In this document: positions 1 to 6,663 of the stretch, piece after piece
Numbering within the stretch: the first letter of the stretch is position 1
Layout: every line of letters begins with the position of its first letter
Assembly: GCA_003448025.1 (NCBI GenBank)
Contig: DLXL01000411.1
Span: 1 to 7,285 of the forward strand
Origin: Saprospirales bacterium
GTDB lineage: Bacteria > Bacteroidota > Bacteroidia > Chitinophagales > Saprospiraceae
Reading direction: 5' to 3'
DNA length: 7,285 bases
The notes under the pieces: generated by a model
What the model was told of the DNA's origin: nothing
The model's input: the letters and a program-made list of their open reading frames with translations, nothing else
The model's database searches: none
Translations under genes and position numbers: made by a program

Positions 1-21
1 CTAAGACACTAAGGCACTAAG
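1..21. repeat. Octamer tandem repeat, CTAAGRCA type (cut by window edge)
   Basis: Units CTAAGACA (1-8), CTAAGGCA (9-16) and a partial CTAAG (17-21) follow one another with a period of 8. The array may begin before the window. It lies five bases before a strong terminator hairpin. The unit matches, apart from two variable positions, the arrays at 7172-7208 and (on the other strand) 7262-7285. The function is unknown. Confidence 0.8.
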
Positions 22-26
22 AATAA

Positions 27-60
27 GGCCCCCTGGACTGCGTCCAGGGGGCCTTTCTTT
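27..60. terminator. Strong GC-rich hairpin terminator, possibly bidirectional
   Basis: A perfect 11-bp stem, GGCCCCCTGGA (27-37) with TCCAGGGGGCC (43-53), encloses a 5-base loop CTGCG. On the plus strand it is followed by TTTCTTTAT, so it should end a plus-strand transcript entering from the left. On the minus strand the tail is TTATTCTT, weaker but usable, and it lies about 117 bases after the stop of the minus-strand gene at 170-1675. It may therefore serve two convergent genes. Confidence 0.85.
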
Positions 61-133
61 ATGATTGTTCTGTCGTTAAAGGCTTGAGCAGTATTAATTC
101 GATTTGTACCAAAGAAGCCAAGCCGAACGCCAA

Positions 134-168
134 CTCAAACACTCCCCAACTCAAACACTTAAACACTT
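134..168. repeat. Degenerate 8-bp-period repeat at the 3' end of a gene
   Basis: Units start at 134 (CTCAAACA), 142 (CTCCCCAA), 150 (CTCAAACA), 158 (CTTAAACA) and 166 (CTTA). The phase of 8 holds throughout although the second unit has diverged. A longer copy, CCAACTCAAACACT, occurs at 130-143 and again at 146-159, two periods apart. The array runs up to the stop codon of the minus-strand gene (TAA at 172-170). Its unit resembles the CNAAGRCA units elsewhere in the window but is not the same. The rest of the gap, 61-125, shows nothing recognisable. Confidence 0.6.
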
Positions 169-169
169 A

Positions 170-1675
170 TTATGCATCTGCTTCTTTCTTATCATCATCG
201 GCTTTGTGCACTACATCGTCAATGATAATGATGCCTTCTTTCGGATCGGTTGAAACGGCCGCAACATCTTCTTGTTTTGCAGCAGGTGCTTCTTCTTCTG
301 TAGCAGCAGGCGCTTCTTCCTGTGGAGGAGCAGCCGGAGTTTCTTTATCCTCTTTTTTCAGGGACTCCAATACTTCCTCTGCTTTTTCAATGGCTTCTTC
401 AAAAGCTTCTTCTGCTTTTTCTGCGGCAACAGAAGCTACCGCTTTTGCAGTGTCCAGAGCGTCCATGAGTACATCTCCCAACACATTGGTTGCAGCTTCA
501 AACAGGGAATCATCTTTGGTAGCAGCGGCTGCTTTGGCATGTGTTTCCGCTTCAATCTCTGATTTTATAGCTGCCTTTTTAGCTTCAATTTGCTGACGCT
601 CCTGTTCTTTGGCGGCCTGACGCGCCTCCTTATCGTGGGCAGTAGAGGCCTGACGCTGCACATCTGCACGCGTTTTGGTCAGTTCTGCAAGGCGTTCACG
701 TTTTCCGGATACCCGCTCTTCAATCATTTTGATTTTAGCGCTGCGGATCTGTGCTTCCAGCTGACCTTCGGTCGTGTTTACCTTTTTTTGTTGAAAGCTG
801 AGTTCATCATCATCGCGGCGGATACTTTCTTCCAGGCGTTTGATGGCATCCTCGAGGCCTGCAAGACGCTTATCATGGCGGTCTGAAATGCTTCCACTGT
901 TAGCATCCGGGCCAAATTTGCGCTCTTTTGCTTTTTTGAAAGCCCCATCAATACGCTCCCAGAGTTTGTTACGATGTTCATTGCTCATACGGGAATTGTG
1001 GTAATCCCGCTGCATTTTTTTCAGATCGTCAAATACGCTGTTGAATTTTGCGCCTCCGGTAGCAATGCGCTCTTCAATTTCATCCAGCGCTTTGCTGAAG
1101 TTATTGTAGACACCCTCAGACACTTCCATGAACTCACTATTCACTTTTTTACGCACCTCTTTCAGTTGCTCAAAAAGCGCATTGATACCGTCGCGGAGAT
1201 CATCGGCGTGTTGTTTATATAAATTTCGCTCACGGCTTTGCCCCTGAACTTTGTCCCAAAAGGTTTTTAGTCCTGCAAAAAGCTTGTTATCGTAGTTGGC
1301 AAGAGAGGCTACCTTTTCCTTAAATTCAGCCAATTCCTGCTGGTAGGCTGCATGCAGTTTAGCAGAAAGTACTGCAAACTGCCACTCTGTCTGTGCGCGC
1401 TGAACCAAATCAGGCCGATCAGCCTTCAGGTCGTCTGGCAACAAACTCTCTGTTACCGTAAGTTCTCTTTCAAGTGTTTGATATCCCTCCGGGAATGCTA
1501 CGGCTTCTTTATCATCGCGCCAGTCCTGCATCATTTTTTGCACAAAGGCTTCAGTGACAATACTTTCCGGGAAGGAGTACAACATAATCTTGTTCGCGTC
1601 GGCATGGAGTTCGAGTGCGATCAGGATTTTCTCATTTTCGGCATTGCTGCCCCAAATAACAAGCTTGTTCTTCAT
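170..1675 (-). CDS. Coiled-coil protein of unknown function, acidic Ala/Glu/Lys-rich tail
   Basis: I do not recognise this 501-residue protein with certainty. There is no signal peptide or membrane segment, so it is probably cytoplasmic. Residues 1-60 look globular (start MKNKLVIWGS), with a Trp-containing segment near 92-145. Residues about 148-380 are almost wholly charged heptad-like helix, rich in Lys, Glu, Arg and Gln, consistent with long coiled coils. The piece at 234-254 (RNKLWERIDGAFKKAKERKFG) faintly recalls DUF349-type helical repeats, which I treat only as a lead. Residues 380-440 are Ala/Glu-rich helix and 445-470 a low-complexity Pro/Ala/Glu linker with two EEAPAA copies. The chain ends in a hydrophobic patch, GIIIIDDVVH (481-490), followed by an acidic/basic tail, which may be a short binding motif. 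It lies 63 bases downstream of asd on the same strand, with a possible promoter box of its own. ATG at 1675 is the first good start, without a Shine-Dalgarno sequence. Confidence 0.75.
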   Translation of the reverse strand: MKNKLVIWGSNAENEKILIALELHADANKIMLYSFPESIVTEAFVQKMMQDWRDDKEAVAFPEGYQTLERELTVTESLLPDDLKADRPDLVQRAQTEWQFAVLSAKLHAAYQQELAEFKEKVASLANYDNKLFAGLKTFWDKVQGQSRERNLYKQHADDLRDGINALFEQLKEVRKKVNSEFMEVSEGVYNNFSKALDEIEERIATGGAKFNSVFDDLKKMQRDYHNSRMSNEHRNKLWERIDGAFKKAKERKFGPDANSGSISDRHDKRLAGLEDAIKRLEESIRRDDDELSFQQKKVNTTEGQLEAQIRSAKIKMIEERVSGKRERLAELTKTRADVQRQASTAHDKEARQAAKEQERQQIEAKKAAIKSEIEAETHAKAAAATKDDSLFEAATNVLGDVLMDALDTAKAVASVAAEKAEEAFEEAIEKAEEVLESLKKEDKETPAAPPQEEAPAATEEEAPAAKQEDVAAVSTDPKEGIIIIDDVVHKADDDKKEADA

Positions 1676-1733
1676 AATACTGCAGATGTCGGTACGTAAT
1701 GGATCGACTTGTACGTGAATGTTGATTTCGCCG

Positions 1734-1741
1734 CAAAATTA
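1734..1741 (-). promoter_or_regulatory. Possible Bacteroidota -7 box for the 501-residue gene
   Basis: Read on the minus strand this is TAATTTTG followed by CGGCG, an exact TAnnTTTG match that overlaps the asd stop codon (TAA at 1741-1739). The start codon is about 58 bases downstream. I see no TTTG/TTG element 19-21 bases upstream, which lies inside the end of asd. The following gene may therefore be read from asd, from here, or both. Confidence 0.35.
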
Positions 1742-2761
1742 GGCGTTTGTTACGGCTTTTTTCTGTTTTAGTTTCAAAATCCCAGCAGAAAGCAGGTATT
1801 CAGCAATTTGAACGGCATTGGTAGCGGCCCCTTTGCGAAGGTTATCGCTAACCACCCACATATTCAGGGTATTTGGTTGGGTTTCGTCGCGTCGCAACCT
1901 TCCAACGAACACTTCGTCTTTATCGTGTGCCATTAAAGGCATTGGGTATTGTGCTTCAGCGGGATTATCAACCACCACCACACCGGGAGCCTTTTCCAGT
2001 ATACTGCGTACCTGGGCCAGATCAAAATCTCGCTCAAACTCTACATTAATTGATTCAGAGTGACCACCAATGACGGGAACACGCACGGTAGTGGCTGTAA
2101 CCCGAATTTGGTCGTCGCCCATGATTTTTTTGGTTTCATTAACCATTTTCATTTCCTCCTTGGTGTATCCATTTTCTGTAAACACATCAATATGCGGCAA
2201 CAAGTTCAGGTCAATGGGATGCGGATAAGCACGCTCACCGGATTTCCCTTTGCGCTCATTCATGAGTTGGTTAACGGCTTTAACGCCTGTACCTGTAACA
2301 CTTTGATAGGTACTCACCACTACCCTTTTGATTCCAAACTGATCGTGCAATGGCTTGAGTGCTACCACCATTTGAATAGTGGAGCAGTTAGGATTGGCAA
2401 TAATCTTGTCCTTTTTTGTCAATACATGGGCATTTACTTCAGGCACTACCAGTTTCTTATCCGGATCCATTCGCCATGCGGATGAGTTGTCGATTACAAC
2501 GGTTCCGCGATCAGCAAACCTGGGCGCCCAATCTTTGGATATACTGCCTCCGGCTGAAAAAATGGCTACATCCGGTTTTTTGCCAACTGCAGCATCCATG
2601 CTGATTATCTTGTATCGTTTACCCCGAAATTTGACCGTTTTACCAACGGATCGTTCAGAAGCTACCGGGAATAACTTGGTGATAGGGAAATTACGTTCTT
2701 CCAGCACTTGCAACATTTTGGTTCCAACCAAACCGGTGGCTCCTACAACGGCTACTTTCAT
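1739..2761 (-). CDS. asd: Aspartate-semialdehyde dehydrogenase
   Basis: Asd (EC 1.2.1.11) reduces aspartyl-4-phosphate to aspartate semialdehyde with NADPH. This is the branch-point step to lysine, diaminopimelate, threonine and methionine, and it takes place in the cytoplasm. The 340 residues match the usual bacterial length. The N-terminal Rossmann signature is VGATGLVGTKML (6-17). DNSSAWR (91-97) is the substrate/phosphate-binding stretch. The catalytic nucleophile is Cys126 in NPNCSTIQ (123-130). YQSVTGTG (152-159) carries the conserved Gln153. RVPVIGGHSE (227-236) holds the substrate-binding Arg227 and the general base His234. DNLRKGAATNAVQIAE (306-321) is the conserved C-terminal cofactor-side helix. 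All key residues are present. The gene is divergent from the exported protease gene and upstream of the coiled-coil gene on the same strand. Its leader has a repeat array and no lysine riboswitch. Confidence 0.97.
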   Translation of the reverse strand: MKVAVVGATGLVGTKMLQVLEERNFPITKLFPVASERSVGKTVKFRGKRYKIISMDAAVGKKPDVAIFSAGGSISKDWAPRFADRGTVVIDNSSAWRMDPDKKLVVPEVNAHVLTKKDKIIANPNCSTIQMVVALKPLHDQFGIKRVVVSTYQSVTGTGVKAVNQLMNERKGKSGERAYPHPIDLNLLPHIDVFTENGYTKEEMKMVNETKKIMGDDQIRVTATTVRVPVIGGHSESINVEFERDFDLAQVRSILEKAPGVVVVDNPAEAQYPMPLMAHDKDEVFVGRLRRDETQPNTLNMWVVSDNLRKGAATNAVQIAEYLLSAGILKLKQKKAVTNA

Positions 2762-2767
2762 TACTGA

Positions 2768-2801
2768 GTGAATGGGTGAATATGTGAATGAGTTAGTGAA
2801 T
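2768..2801. repeat. GTGAAT repeat, mostly 8-bp period, in the asd leader
   Basis: GTGAAT occurs at 2768-2773, 2776-2781, 2784-2789 and 2796-2801. The first three copies are spaced by 8 and the last by 12. On the minus strand this reads as repeated ATTCAC between the proposed asd promoter box and the asd ATG, so it is probably transcribed as most of a roughly 40-base 5' leader. No known riboswitch or leader peptide is evident. Confidence 0.7.
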
Positions 2802-2807
2802 GAGCGG

Positions 2808-2815
2808 CAAAGTTA
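2808..2815 (-). promoter_or_regulatory. Bacteroidota-type -7 box for asd
   Basis: On the minus strand this reads TAACTTTG followed by CCGC, an exact TAnnTTTG match 46 bases before the asd start codon. No clear TTTG is seen 19-21 bases upstream; a TTTG lies nearer, at about 13 bases. The placement in the divergent gap and the similarity to the rplY box support it. The opposite-strand gene at 2958 shows no matching box. Confidence 0.5.
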
Positions 2816-2957
2816 TGGAATCAAACTATGCCGCAGCGTTAAAAAATGTGGCAATTCATCCAAAAAAATCGATACAGAACCTCCGTGGAAGCGCAATTTT
2901 GGTTTCCTTCGCTCTTCATTCAATCAAACCTGCAGGCTACTCCAATTGTCCTTTGCT

Positions 2958-4196
2958 ATGAGCACAAAAACCGCAATCCTGGCCTTATGGTTTTTACTGT
3001 TATATACCTTTCCCTGCAAAGGCCAAGGCGGCTTTATCATTTCCGAAGGGTTGGACCACGTAGATATTCCTTTTGAATACGTCAATAACTTTATCGTTCT
3101 GAACATCGCGTTCAATGGTCCTCTCCCCTTAAAGTTCATTTATGATACCGGTGCAGAACATACCATCCTGACCAAACGGGAAATCAGTGATATTCTGCAG
3201 GTTCGTTACGACCGGGAATTCCGGGTAAAAGGCTCTGATCTGAGATCCGAATTAATAGCCTACCTGGCACGAAACATTCGCCTACAAATCATGGGCAAAG
3301 AGGTAGTGGCCAAACAGGAAGATGTTCTGGTACTCAAAGATGATTATTTCAGGTTTGAACAATATGCCGGCGTAGAAGTACATGGTATTTTGGCAGGAAG
3401 AGTGTTTTCCAACTATCTGATGAAGATCAACTATCAGAAACGAATCATCAGTTTGTACGAAAGAGGCGCATACTCCCCAGACAAACATGGATTTGATCCA
3501 TTACCCGTAGAACTATTTCGAAATAAAGTCTACATCAATACTCAGGCACAGTTAAGGCAGGACACTAGCGCAAGTATAAAATTGTTGCTTGATACGGGAG
3601 CCGGTATGCCGCTTATGCTATTCACCAACACTCACCCGCTTATTCAGCCCTCCGCCAATGCCATCCCATCCAACATTGGCATGGGGCTGGGAGGCTACCT
3701 GGAAGGATTTGTGGGGCGAACACCTCAACTGACATTAGGCGATTTTCAACCTGGAAATGTGTTGACTTATTTTCAAACGATAGACACCTCTCAGGACCTG
3801 AGTTATCTTAATGGACGGAACGGCCTGATTGGGAATGACATTTTAAGCAGGTTTCAGCTCTGTCTTGATTATCATTCAGCAACTTTATGGCTTAAACCAA
3901 CCAAAAAAATCAAAGAGGCCTTTGTATACGACCGGAGTGGTTTGAATATCATCGCATCAGGTTTTAACCTCAATTATTTCACCGTATTAAATGTTTTGCC
4001 CGGATCGCCGGCGGAGGAATGCGGCATTCTGGCGGGCGACCGGATCATGAAGATTGGCTTTTGGGCGGCCAGCTTGCACTCACTGGCTGAACTCCAAAAA
4101 ATGTTGCAACAAAAGCCCGGTAAAAAGGTGAAAGTTGTGATCAAGCGGGATGGCAAGCTGATAAAAAAACAGCTCATTCTCAGAGATTTGATCTGA
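2958..4196 (+). CDS. Exported two-lobed DTG aspartyl protease with C-terminal PDZ domain
   Basis: This 412-residue protein starts with a signal peptide (hydrophobic core about 6-18, likely cut after Gly-Gln at 23), so it should act in the periplasm or at the outer surface. Residues 25-165 form a first retropepsin-like lobe with KFIYDTGAEHTIL (59-71; catalytic Asp63) and the hydrophobic-Gly stretch HGILAG (142-147). Residues 172-312 form a second lobe with KLLLDTGAGMPLM (208-220; Asp212) and GLIGNDIL (289-296). Two DTGA motifs in one chain suggest an internal duplication giving an intramolecular catalytic pair. Residues about 325-412 form a PDZ domain, with VLPGSPAEECGILAGDRI (346-363) the hallmark turn, presumably for binding peptide C-termini. 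I chose ATG 2958 because it begins the signal peptide. The open frame continues upstream to 2772, but that part is basic, unlike a secreted N-terminus, and partly repeat-derived. The substrate is unknown. The gene stands alone, convergent with the gene at 4239-5192. Confidence 0.88.
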   Translation: MSTKTAILALWFLLLYTFPCKGQGGFIISEGLDHVDIPFEYVNNFIVLNIAFNGPLPLKFIYDTGAEHTILTKREISDILQVRYDREFRVKGSDLRSELIAYLARNIRLQIMGKEVVAKQEDVLVLKDDYFRFEQYAGVEVHGILAGRVFSNYLMKINYQKRIISLYERGAYSPDKHGFDPLPVELFRNKVYINTQAQLRQDTSASIKLLLDTGAGMPLMLFTNTHPLIQPSANAIPSNIGMGLGGYLEGFVGRTPQLTLGDFQPGNVLTYFQTIDTSQDLSYLNGRNGLIGNDILSRFQLCLDYHSATLWLKPTKKIKEAFVYDRSGLNIIASGFNLNYFTVLNVLPGSPAEECGILAGDRIMKIGFWAASLHSLAELQKMLQQKPGKKVKVVIKRDGKLIKKQLILRDLI

Positions 4197-4238
4197 TGGC
4201 CTCCTTCTGTCCTGCTGTGGAAAGCCTTTTACCAGGCG

Positions 4239-5192
4239 CTACCATCCACCTTCAAATTCCATATTTAGCACCTGTTTTGAGTTGATTTTCCCACCCAAAT
4301 ACACCGTTTTTTCATAATACATGGCGTAAACTACCCCCCAGTCAGGATTGATTACGTAACTGATGTAAATATCAATTTGGGGCGGATATTTATCTAAAAT
4401 ATCTTTGATGGTGGATTCGGCCGCAATGTCGATTAATGCAGCCATCATCAGTTTTCGCGCATCAGCTTCTGCTATGGTGATGTAAACCTGTTGTCGAACC
4501 AATCCATTCCAGTCTTCAGGAGCTGTGGTCAGTACTTCATTTTGATAGTTCAAAACTTCTTTCGGATTAAACGGATTTTCTACCTCATCTGTAAATATCC
4601 AGGTGCTGTCCAGCGCATATTCCATTCCATAAAACTTGTGAAGGGTTTGCAGATCATCGAAGTATTTTATCTGGGTATATTCCGGACGGGCAAACATTTC
4701 CAGCAAGGCTTCCATCAATACAGGGTCTTTAGCATATTTACTGTTTTGCTTTAAACGTTCCACAGCCTTCTGTACGGAAGCCTGAATAACATCTACCTTA
4801 AGGGGCTCCAAAAACACGCCGTTATTATCAATGGAATATTCCAGAATGATTGCATCAAGCTCCTTTTCAATCAGGGTAATTTCGGACTCCGGAATGCCGA
4901 TACGGATCATTTGTTCCCGCACTTCATCAAAATCAAATTTTTTCAGCAGCCTGATAACATAGGTGGAATCTGTTGTGTCTGAGACGACAAGGCTTAATAA
5001 ATAGTCTCTACCGATGCTATCTCGTAAACTTTCGTCATTGCGATAAGAGAGTTTATACTCCTGGACACTATATGGAAAGGTATCGTTAAGCGACCAATAA
5101 GCAAGTAGGGGTATAAAGACTTGGCTGGTGTCCTGTGCCCGGGTATTGAGGCTCAACAGGAAGCCGAAAGAAATCAAAAAAAGTAAACGCAT
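4239..5192 (-). CDS. Exported protein of unknown function
   Basis: The 317-residue product begins with a clear signal peptide: a hydrophobic stretch at 3-15 and a probable cut after ALA-type site RAQ (18-20), a common Bacteroidota ending. There is no lipobox and no later membrane segment, so it is probably periplasmic or secreted. The mature part mixes beta-rich and helical stretches. Residues 33-85 look like paired strands (YWSLNDTFPYSVQEYKLSY, then DYLLSLVVSDTTDSTYVIR). Residues 86-170 are charged helices, and the C-terminus (275-315) is beta-rich with aromatic residues. The general shape recalls uncharacterised exported proteins of Bacteroidota, but I cannot name a family. I see no catalytic motif. 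ATG 5192 is the start because the signal peptide begins there. The gene is divergent from the membrane/winged-helix gene (76-bp gap). It converges with the protease gene, and the 42 bases between them contain no convincing terminator. Confidence 0.82.
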   Translation of the reverse strand: MRLLFLISFGFLLSLNTRAQDTSQVFIPLLAYWSLNDTFPYSVQEYKLSYRNDESLRDSIGRDYLLSLVVSDTTDSTYVIRLLKKFDFDEVREQMIRIGIPESEITLIEKELDAIILEYSIDNNGVFLEPLKVDVIQASVQKAVERLKQNSKYAKDPVLMEALLEMFARPEYTQIKYFDDLQTLHKFYGMEYALDSTWIFTDEVENPFNPKEVLNYQNEVLTTAPEDWNGLVRQQVYITIAEADARKLMMAALIDIAAESTIKDILDKYPPQIDIYISYVINPDWGVVYAMYYEKTVYLGGKINSKQVLNMEFEGGW

Positions 5193-5212
5193 AAAATTTG
5201 GCTTGCTGGCAG

Positions 5213-5245
5213 TTTGGTTGAAATGGCCAAGAGATACTACATTTG
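5213..5245 (+). promoter_or_regulatory. Promoter for the membrane/winged-helix gene
   Basis: TTTG (5213-5216), a 21-base spacer and TACATTTG (5238-5245) match the Bacteroidota -33/-7 consensus exactly. Transcription would begin near 5252, giving a leader of under 20 bases before ATG 5269. The box also argues against the longer reading frame that opens at 5128, because that start would lie upstream of the promoter. The opposite-strand gene (start 5192) shows no equally good box in this gap. Confidence 0.7.
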
Positions 5246-5268
5246 AGCAAAACTTATTCCAAATTCAC

Positions 5269-5919
5269 ATGGGCATCGGAATACTAATAGGAATCATCGT
5301 TGCTGCCGGCTTACTGGGTGGCACCGCGAACTATCATATGGAACAGACAAATGGCGCCGGGTTTCGCAAATCCGTCCTGCTGGGCCTTACTGCGGCGGCT
5401 ACCGTTCCATTATTTCTAAAAACAGTATCCAGCAATCTGATGGGTGAATGCCTCGCGGGCGATGTCATTTCCCATTTTGTTTTTTTTGGCTTCTGTACCA
5501 TTGCGGCCATTTTTTCTTCCAAATTCCTCCAATCCTTAGGGGATAAACTGCTTCAGGAAATGAAGGAGGTGAAACAAAAACAGGAAGAACTAACCGAAAC
5601 CACAGATGTGCTGGTTTCACAGAATTCAGACCCGGTGGCAGGACAAAATCCGGCTTCCATACCTTCAGAAGGTTCAGAATTTGAATCGTTCAACACTAAA
5701 AGCAGCACCTCTGCAACTTTGTCGCTCAGCGAAGAGCAAAAAATTCTCGGTGTTTTGGGCGCCGGCAAGTTTGACTTCAGAACTGCAGAAGGTATTGCTC
5801 AAGATTCCCAACTGGAACCAGCTGTGGTGCAACTTAAGCTTCAGGAATTGGAATCCGCCGGTAAGGTTAAAAAAACACGGCGGACACGCGATAACTCCTG
5901 GATCTGGAGTCTAAAATAG
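5269..5919 (+). CDS. Three-TM membrane protein (YLATT-like) with C-terminal winged helix
   Basis: The 216-residue product has three hydrophobic segments, at about 2-20, 33-56 and 67-85. The SSNLM motif (54-58) and the third segment VFFGFCTIAAIFSSKF (71-86) are what I associate with the three-TM domain described as YEATS-like-associating (YLATT, or 'YEATS-associated helix-containing'). A short coiled coil follows (86-112), then a Ser/Pro/Glu-rich linker (113-152). The C-terminal module (153-216) has the helix pattern and final aromatic strand (NSWIWSLK) of a winged helix-turn-helix, presumably in the cytoplasm. Such proteins have been proposed, from comparative genomics, to work in nucleotide-linked conflict or signalling systems. 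No partner effector is seen here, so that role is inferred. ATG 5269 is chosen because TM1 starts there and the promoter lies just upstream. The frame is open back to 5128, but that 47-residue extension overlaps the divergent gene and is basic and non-conserved in appearance. Confidence 0.75.
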   Translation: MGIGILIGIIVAAGLLGGTANYHMEQTNGAGFRKSVLLGLTAAATVPLFLKTVSSNLMGECLAGDVISHFVFFGFCTIAAIFSSKFLQSLGDKLLQEMKEVKQKQEELTETTDVLVSQNSDPVAGQNPASIPSEGSEFESFNTKSSTSATLSLSEEQKILGVLGAGKFDFRTAEGIAQDSQLEPAVVQLKLQELESAGKVKKTRRTRDNSWIWSLK

Positions 5920-5956
5920 ACCGAATGAATTTTCTGTCCACTTTTTTCCACTGACC

Positions 5957-5989
5957 TTTGGAAAATTGGTTCAGGAATATCTACCTTTG
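5957..5989 (+). promoter_or_regulatory. Promoter for rplY
   Basis: TTTG (5957-5960), a 21-base spacer and TACCTTTG (5982-5989) followed by CGGGC give a full match to the Bacteroidota promoter. The predicted start is near 5996, which leaves an AT-rich leader of roughly 37 bases before ATG 6033. The spacing is the same as in the 5213-5245 promoter. Confidence 0.72.
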
Positions 5990-6032
5990 CGGGCATTTTT
6001 GAAAGAAGTATCACTTTTTAGCGCATAAAACA

Positions 6033-6602
6033 ATGGAAATCATTGCATTGCAGGGTCGTCGGAAAGAAAATTCCGGCAAAGTAGAGGCAACCAAAATTCG
6101 TCGCAACGGTCAAGTACCAGCGATCATGTATAAAAGCGGTGGTAGCGAGCCTATCCAGTTCACTCTGGACGCTACGGAAATTCGTCCGCTTATTTTTACG
6201 CCAAAATTCAAAATGGCAGAAATCACTGTCAATGGCACAACGCACAAGTGCATTGTGAAGGATATTCAGTTCCACCCGGTTTCTGAGGCTGTCCTGCACA
6301 TCGACTTCCTTGAGTTGGTACCTGGTATTAAATTTAAAGCTACGGTTCCACTGCGTTTTGCAGGTCAGGCGCCTGGTGTAAAAGCCGGCGGTAAATTTAT
6401 TCCCCGCATGCGCTCTGTAAACATTCTGACTACTCCTGACAAAGTAGTAGATGAGATCAATGCTGACATTTCGGCAATGGATTTGGGCTCAACGCTCCGT
6501 ATTCGCGACATTTCAGGTGTTGACGGCGTTGAAATTACCAACCCAGCCGCTGTGCCTATTGCTTCCATTGAAATTCCACGTGCATTGAAAGCCGGCAAAT
6601 AA
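6033..6602 (+). CDS. rplY: 50S ribosomal protein bL25, two-domain CTC form
   Basis: bL25 binds 5S rRNA in the central protuberance of the large ribosomal subunit; the two-domain form is also called CTC or TL5. At 189 residues this is the long form. Residues 1-95 are the RNA-binding beta-barrel, with GRRKENSGKVEATKIRRNGQ (8-27), PAIMYKSG (29-36) and the family signature DIQFHPVSEAVLHIDFLEL (77-95). Residues 96-185 are the C-terminal domain, with VPLRFAGQAPGVKAGG (105-120), the hallmark entry to the TL5 domain. ATG 6033 begins the conserved sequence. There is no Shine-Dalgarno; the upstream bases are A/T-rich, as usual for the phylum. It has its own promoter and a strong terminator, so it is a single-gene unit. 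In many bacteria this gene sits between prs and pth, and neither is present here. Confidence 0.96.
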   Translation: MEIIALQGRRKENSGKVEATKIRRNGQVPAIMYKSGGSEPIQFTLDATEIRPLIFTPKFKMAEITVNGTTHKCIVKDIQFHPVSEAVLHIDFLELVPGIKFKATVPLRFAGQAPGVKAGGKFIPRMRSVNILTTPDKVVDEINADISAMDLGSTLRIRDISGVDGVEITNPAAVPIASIEIPRALKAGK

Positions 6603-6606
6603 TATT

Positions 6607-6662
6607 GGAACGCATATCCGTTCCTTTCACGGGCGGCCCGAACCTCGGGCCGCCCGTTTTTC
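6607..6662 (+). terminator. rplY terminator, small hairpin followed by strong GC hairpin
   Basis: A 6-bp hairpin, GGAACG (6607-6612) with CGTTCC (6619-6624), is followed by a perfect 13-bp stem, ACGGGCGGCCCGA (6629-6641) with TCGGGCCGCCCGT (6645-6657). The loop is ACC, and TTTTC follows at once. It begins five bases after the rplY stop codon. The long stem and T-run mark an efficient intrinsic terminator. Confidence 0.9.
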
Positions 6663-6663
6663 A

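Noticed and set aside
84..596. Plus-strand Ser/Ala-rich open frame of 170 codons
   Set aside because: It is antisense to the Ala/Glu/Lys-rich tail of the minus-strand coiled-coil gene, and its composition is what that tail gives on the other strand. It also starts in the intergenic repeat region.
2772..2957. N-terminal extension of the aspartyl protease by 62 residues
   Set aside because: It would put a basic, Cys-containing stretch before a clear signal peptide and read through the GTGAAT repeats. ATG 2958 fits an exported protein.
2762..2957. Lysine riboswitch or attenuator before asd
   Set aside because: The leader after the predicted start is about 40 bases of ATTCAC repeats, too short and too unstructured for a lysine riboswitch.
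4197..4238. Bidirectional terminator between the convergent genes
   Set aside because: The 42 bases have no stable stem followed by a T-run on either strand; only weak short complementarities are present.
5128..5268. 47-residue N-terminal extension of the membrane/winged-helix protein
   Set aside because: It overlaps the divergent signal-peptide gene and starts upstream of the promoter at 5213-5245. TM1 begins at ATG 5269.
5920..5956. Terminator after the membrane/winged-helix gene
   Set aside because: There is a T-run (TTTTTT near 5943) but only an imperfect, interrupted stem around it, which is not enough to call.
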